A DNA stretch of 9,172 nt from Acidobacteriota bacterium. Its GTDB lineage: Bacteria; Acidobacteriota; Thermoanaerobaculia; Thermoanaerobaculales; Thermoanaerobaculaceae. The stretch lies in contig DAIDOU010000300.1 of assembly GCA_027458945.1 (NCBI GenBank), positions 1-9,172 on the forward strand. The letters run 5' to 3'. Positions within the stretch are counted from its first letter, which is position 1. Every line of letters begins with the position of its first letter. This document shows, one piece after another, positions 6,683 through 9,172 of the stretch. Both the position numbers and the translations under genes were made by a program. A model generated the notes under the pieces. It saw nothing but the letters and a program-made list of their open reading frames with translations, had not been told where the DNA came from and did no database searches.

Positions 6683-8083
6683 ATGGTCGCAAGACCCAAC
6701 CACCCGGAAGACAAAGTGCGAGGTCTCCAGAGGCAGCTATGGGTGTGTGCCAAGCGGAGCGGCACACGGCGCTTTCACGCGTTGTATGACCGGATCTTCA
6801 GGGGTGACGTCCTGAGGGAAGCGTGGAGGCGAGTCAAGGCGAACCGTGGGGCGGCAGGGGTGGACGGCGAGAGCATCGCGGCCATCGAAGCGATGGACGT
6901 GGATGCGTTCCTTGACGCCATCCAGGCCGACCTGCGGGCGGGACGGTACCGGCCGCAACCGGTGCGGCGGTGCCATATTCCGAAGGGAGACGGGAAGCAG
7001 CGGCCGTTGGGCATCCCGACGGTGCGGGACCGAGTCGTCCAACAAGCGGCGAAGCTGGTCATCGAGCCGATCTTCGAGGCGGACTTTGCGCCAACAAGTT
7101 TCGGCTTCCGGCCCAAGCGGAACGCGACGCAAGCCCTGGAAGCGATCCGGGAAGCGGGCAACCGCGGGTACAACTTCGTCGTCGATGCGGACATTCGGAG
7201 CTTCTTCGACAGCATCGATCAGGGCATCCTGATGACGCTTGTCGCAGAGCGGATCTCGGACCGGCGGGTGCTCAAGCTCATCCGGAAGTGGCTTCAGGCG
7301 GGGGTCATGGAGGACGGTACGGTGAGGGAGACCCTGGCGGGGACACCGCAGGGGGGTGTGATCTCGCCGCTGCTGGCCAACATCATCCTCAACGCCTTCG
7401 ACCATGCCTGGGCACGGGAGTGCGGGCACCTTGGCATCCTCGTGCGGTACGCGGACGACTTCGTGATCCTTTCTCGGACGCAAACCCAGGCGGAGGAGGC
7501 GATGGTGCGGGTCAGAGAGCTGCTGGCCCGGCTGCGGCTGGAGCTGCATTTGGGCAAGACGCGGCTGGTGAACCTGGACCGCGGCCAGGAGGGTTTCATC
7601 TTCCTGGGGTGCATGATTCGCAAGCGGCGGAGCATCCAGCGCAACCCACGGCGATACTACGTGCAGCGCTGGCCCTCACCGCGGGCGATGACGCGTCTGC
7701 GGCAGCGGGTCCATGAGTTGACCAGTGCGCGGCGGTCGGGGCTCCAAGATGTCACCGCCCTGATCCAGCTGCTCAACCCCGTGCTCCGGGGGTGGGGGAG
7801 CTACTTCCGCACCGGTAACGCGTTTGCGAAGTTCAACCAACTCGACCGCTACGTCCACGGACGGATCACGAGGTGGCTGTGGCGGCGGGGTGGGCAGCGG
7901 ACGCGCTTCTGGATGCATACGTGGCCCCCGCAACGCCTCTACTCCCTTGGCCTGCATCGCCTGAGTGGCAGCGTGGGCTATCCGACGCACGCCACACCCC
8001 GAAGACCATCGGCAAGCCGTGTGCGGGAAATCCGCAAGCACGGTTTGAAAGGGGGTCCTGCCGGTCCCGGTCTTCCCTCGTAA
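6683..8083 (+). CDS. ltrA: Group II intron-encoded reverse transcriptase/maturase
   Basis: This 466-residue intron-encoded protein would bind the unspliced intron RNA, aid splicing and copy the intron into new DNA sites. The RT domain is complete: GAAGVDG near the N-terminus, IPKGDGKQRPLGIPTVRDRV, SFGFRPKRNATQAL, VVDADIRSFFDSID (catalytic Asp near 170), GTPQGGVISPLLANI (221-235), the active-site YADD (256-259), LHLGKTRLVNL, and FIFLGC. The maturase (GIIM/X) domain follows at about 360-406, with NPVLRGWGSYFRTGN. There is no C-terminal HNH endonuclease domain, so mobility would rely on target-primed replication without second-strand cleavage by this protein. The start is tentative: ATG 6683 has GGAGGAGGT (6662-6670) 12 nt upstream, while the frame stays open to an ATG at 6560 that would add 41 poorly characteristic residues. 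The last 20 or so codons run through domains V and VI, and the TAA lies in the domain VI loop. Confidence 0.93.
   Translation: MVARPNHPEDKVRGLQRQLWVCAKRSGTRRFHALYDRIFRGDVLREAWRRVKANRGAAGVDGESIAAIEAMDVDAFLDAIQADLRAGRYRPQPVRRCHIPKGDGKQRPLGIPTVRDRVVQQAAKLVIEPIFEADFAPTSFGFRPKRNATQALEAIREAGNRGYNFVVDADIRSFFDSIDQGILMTLVAERISDRRVLKLIRKWLQAGVMEDGTVRETLAGTPQGGVISPLLANIILNAFDHAWARECGHLGILVRYADDFVILSRTQTQAEEAMVRVRELLARLRLELHLGKTRLVNLDRGQEGFIFLGCMIRKRRSIQRNPRRYYVQRWPSPRAMTRLRQRVHELTSARRSGLQDVTALIQLLNPVLRGWGSYFRTGNAFAKFNQLDRYVHGRITRWLWRRGGQRTRFWMHTWPPQRLYSLGLHRLSGSVGYPTHATPRRPSASRVREIRKHGLKGGPAGPGLPS
8014..8046 (+). ncRNA. Group II intron domain V (catalytic hairpin)
   Basis: This 33-nt hairpin has a lower helix of AAGCCGTG (8014-8021) with CACGGTTT (8039-8046), a two-base AG bulge (8037-8038) and an upper helix TGCGG/CCGCA capped by a GAAA-type loop. 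The AGC catalytic triad (8015-8017), bulge and loop are the hallmarks of domain V, which is normally about 34 nt. The upper loop carries one extra U (GAAAT) on the 3' side. This assigns the element to group II introns independently of the protein. Confidence 0.88.
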
Positions 8084-8110
8084 TCCCGAGGGGGATCGGC
8101 AGGATCTACC
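8051..8110 (+). ncRNA. Group II intron domain VI with candidate branch-point A
   Basis: Four bases after domain V, a basal helix pairs 8051-8065 with 8095-8110, with the core TCCTGCCG/CGGCAGGA perfectly complementary. An apical helix CCCTCG/CGAGGG (8075-8080 with 8087-8092) closes a TAATCC loop. Continuing the basal helix through G-U and G-C pairs leaves A8108 as a single bulge on the 3' side, the expected place for the branch-point adenosine. The distance from it to a 3' splice site at 8113 is a little short compared with the usual 7-8 nt. Confidence 0.65.
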
Positions 8111-8113
8111 AAT

Positions 8114-8136
8114 CCTCCGGTCCGACCGCCTTGCCC
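8114..8136. repeat. Right half of the intron-split palindrome, 3' exon flank
   Basis: CCG (8122-8124), ACCGCC (8125-8130) and GCCC (8133-8136) are complementary, in mirrored order, to CGG (6127-6129), GGCGGT (6120-6125) and GGGC (6113-6116) upstream of the intron. The separators are short: a single unpaired T at 6126, and TGC facing TT. This supports the placement of both intron ends. Confidence 0.6.
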
Positions 8137-8144
8137 TCCTAGCC

Positions 8145-8256
8145 AGGGGCCAGGTATCACACTTTGTTCGCGGTTCGGCAGCGCGGGTTCGTCGGCCGAG
8201 CGATATGGCTCCCCAATTGTCAGGCCGCCGGCACCAAAGTGTGATAGCTGGCCCCT
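8145..8256. repeat. 112-bp element with 22-bp inverted ends (MITE- or REP-like)
   Basis: The left end (8145-8166, beginning AGGGGCCAGG and ending ATCACACTTTG) matches the reverse complement of the right end (8235-8256) at 21 of 22 positions; the only difference is G8154 against C8247. The 68-nt interior has no ORF and only minor secondary structure (GAGC/GCTC around a GATATG loop). The size and near-perfect terminal inverted repeats suit a non-autonomous mobile element or a REP-type palindromic repeat. As RNA or single-stranded DNA it could form a long hairpin and might also act as a terminator between the convergent genes. No flanking target duplication is obvious and no transposase is in the window. 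Confidence 0.6.
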
Positions 8257-8323
8257 ACCAATCTCGGCAGCGCGGCTACACGCCGTAACCCCTACGCCCT
8301 GCCATTCACGTACTGTCCTTGAC
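8257..8323. other. Unassigned intergenic spacer
   Basis: No gene, RNA or repeat is recognised here, apart from the 9-mer CTACCAATC overlapping its left edge (8255-8263), which also occurs at 8106-8114. Confidence 0.5.
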
Positions 8324-8358
8324 GGACCACGGACCACGGACCACGGACCACGGACCAC
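8324..8358. repeat. Tandem heptanucleotide repeat, five copies of GGACCAC
   Basis: Five perfect, uninterrupted copies of GGACCAC (8324-8330, 8331-8337, 8338-8344, 8345-8351, 8352-8358) end 4 nt before the stop codon of prmC (minus strand). On the prmC strand the unit reads GTGGTCC. The array lies just outside the coding region, so length changes would not affect the protein. Seven is not a multiple of three, so the array would not be tolerated in a coding sequence if its copy number changes. Confidence 0.9.
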
Positions 8359-8362
8359 GGTC

Positions 8363-9172
8363 TCACGCCCGGCGCAGGACGAGGACGCGCTCGATCCCCG
8401 CGTGGTCGAGGCCGCGGTGCACCTCGACAAAGCCGGCGGCGGTCACCGCGGCCTGCAAGCCGGCGCGCTGGCGCGGGCCCATCTCGAGCAGGGCGTGACC
8501 GCCGGGGGCGAGCAGGCGCGGCAAGTCGGCCATGAACGTCCGCAGCAGGTCGGCGCCGTCCGCGCCGCCGGCGAGGGCGACGTGCGGCTCGTGGGCGCGG
8601 ATCTCGACGGCGAGGCCGGGGATTTCGGCGTCGGGGACGTACGGGAGGTTGGCGACCACGAGGTCGAACGTCCCGCGCACGTGCGCTGCCAGGTCGCCGG
8701 CGGCGAAGAGCACGTCGGCGCCGAGCGCCCTGGCGTTGCGCCGCGCGACCGCGACGGCCTCGGGCGACACGTCGGTCGCGACGGCGGTCGCGCCGGGAAG
8801 CTCGAGCGCGAGCGTCGCCGCGAGGCAGCCGGAGCCGGTGCCGACGTCGAGGATCCGCGGTCGCCCCGGTTGCGGCAACGTCAGGGCGCACTCCACGATC
8901 AACTCGGTCTCGGGGCGGGGGATCAGCACGGCGGGGGTCACGGCGAAGATGCGGCCCCAGAACGGGCACGTGCCGACGATGTAGTGCGCCGGCTCGCCGG
9001 CGGCGCGCCGGGCCAACCACGAGCGGAAGAGCGCGGCCGTTGCCTCGGCGACCGGCTCGTCGGGGTGGGCGAGGAGCCACGCCTCGGAGCGGCGGAGCGC
9101 CCGCGCGAGCAACCAGCGCGCCTCGCGGCGCGGGTTGGGGAGGCCGGGGCCGACCTGCAGGGCGGCCGCGCC
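8363..9172 (-). CDS. prmC: Peptide chain release factor N5-glutamine methyltransferase PrmC, 5' end beyond window
   Basis: The minus strand encodes 269 residues with no stop up to the window edge. PrmC uses S-adenosylmethionine to methylate the glutamine of the GGQ motif in RF1 and RF2, which speeds peptide release. Visible features are an N-terminal helical substrate-binding domain (NPRREARWLLARAL, RRAAGEPAHYIVG, then FWGRIFAVTPAVLIPRPETE, a PrmC hallmark), SAM motif I ILDVGTGSGCLA (about 8819-8854), an acidic strand end TDVSPEA, and the active-site loop NLPYVP (NLPY at 8639-8650) in place of the more common NPPY. The C-terminus ends GIERVLVLRRA, typical of the family. A TTG at 9112 could be read as a start, but family-like residues continue upstream of it, so the true start lies beyond 9172, where prfA often precedes prmC. 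Convergent to the exporter operon. Confidence 0.93.
   Translation of the reverse strand, partial: GAAALQVGPGLPNPRREARWLLARALRRSEAWLLAHPDEPVAEATAALFRSWLARRAAGEPAHYIVGTCPFWGRIFAVTPAVLIPRPETELIVECALTLPQPGRPRILDVGTGSGCLAATLALELPGATAVATDVSPEAVAVARRNARALGADVLFAAGDLAAHVRGTFDLVVANLPYVPDAEIPGLAVEIRAHEPHVALAGGADGADLLRTFMADLPRLLAPGGHALLEMGPRQRAGLQAAVTAAGFVEVHRGLDHAGIERVLVLRRA

Larger units (their letters stand above)
6154..8113 (+). mobile_element. Group II intron with its own reverse transcriptase/maturase
   Basis: The element begins with the group II 5' consensus GTGCG (6154-6158). About 530 nt of structured non-coding RNA (domains I to early IV) follow, then a complete RT/maturase gene, a canonical domain V (8014-8046) and a domain VI helix (about 8051-8110). 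The 3' end is uncertain within 8109-8114; 8113 is used because it ends in the expected AY (AAT) and follows a candidate bulged branch A at 8108. The retained RT YADD motif, maturase domain and domain V suggest a functional ribozyme and retroelement, about 1.96 kb long. It lies in a convergent intergenic region in the same orientation as the exporter operon and disrupts no gene. Codon use in its ORF is less G/C-biased at third positions than in the host genes, consistent with acquisition. Confidence 0.88.

Noticed and set aside
8324..8358. Heptad array considered as a CRISPR or phase-variation tract
   Set aside because: There are no spacers between copies and units are only 7 nt, so it is not CRISPR. 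It lies outside the coding frame and shows no promoter next to it, so phase variation of prmC is unsupported.
8292..9080. Alternative minus-strand frame across prmC and the heptad array
   Set aside because: It is an Arg/Pro-rich shadow of prmC; the heptads give a repetitive PWSVVRG peptide in this frame. The prmC frame has all family motifs.

Overview
This is a high-G+C bacterial window whose host genes strongly prefer G or C at third codon positions. A LytM-type envelope peptidase and a tripartite MacA/MacB-like ABC exporter suggest a Gram-negative-type envelope. A deltaproteobacteria-like or related high-G+C lineage fits, but nothing here fixes the taxon.

Layout. Positions 1-179 (minus) hold the start of an MTH1187/YqgV-type thiamine-binding protein. 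It diverges across a 170-bp promoter region from a rightward block. That block contains a membrane-anchored M23 (LytM) peptidase (350-1228), a small ACT-domain protein of the CASTOR-like family (1252-1674), and a tightly packed exporter operon (1756-6081). The exporter consists of an HlyD/MacA-type adaptor, a MacB-type ATPase and two successive MacB/FtsX-type permeases, with junctions overlapping by 4, 4 and 1 nt. The adaptor would span the periplasm, the ATPase would energise transport, and the two permeases probably form a heterodimer. The substrate cannot be read from the sequence. At the right edge, on the minus strand, lies most of prmC (release-factor glutamine methyltransferase), with its N-terminus outside the window.

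The convergent intergenic region between the second permease and prmC (6082-8362) is the unusual part. It holds an apparently intact group II intron (about 6154-8113) with a full-length reverse transcriptase/maturase, a recognisable domain V and domain VI, and plausible EBS1/IBS1 and EBS2/IBS2 pairings. The intron sits inside an imperfect palindrome: the two flanks (6113-6153 and about 8114-8136) pair with each other once the intron is removed. To its right are a 112-bp element with 22-bp inverted ends matching at 21 positions (8145-8256), and five perfect GGACCAC heptads (8324-8358) ending just beyond the prmC stop codon.

I see no CRISPR array, defence locus or clearly new multi-gene system. 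The observations most worth following are the intron's insertion in a palindrome, the RT reading frame that runs through the catalytic domain V and stops in the domain VI loop, and the short repeat elements crowded beside it.
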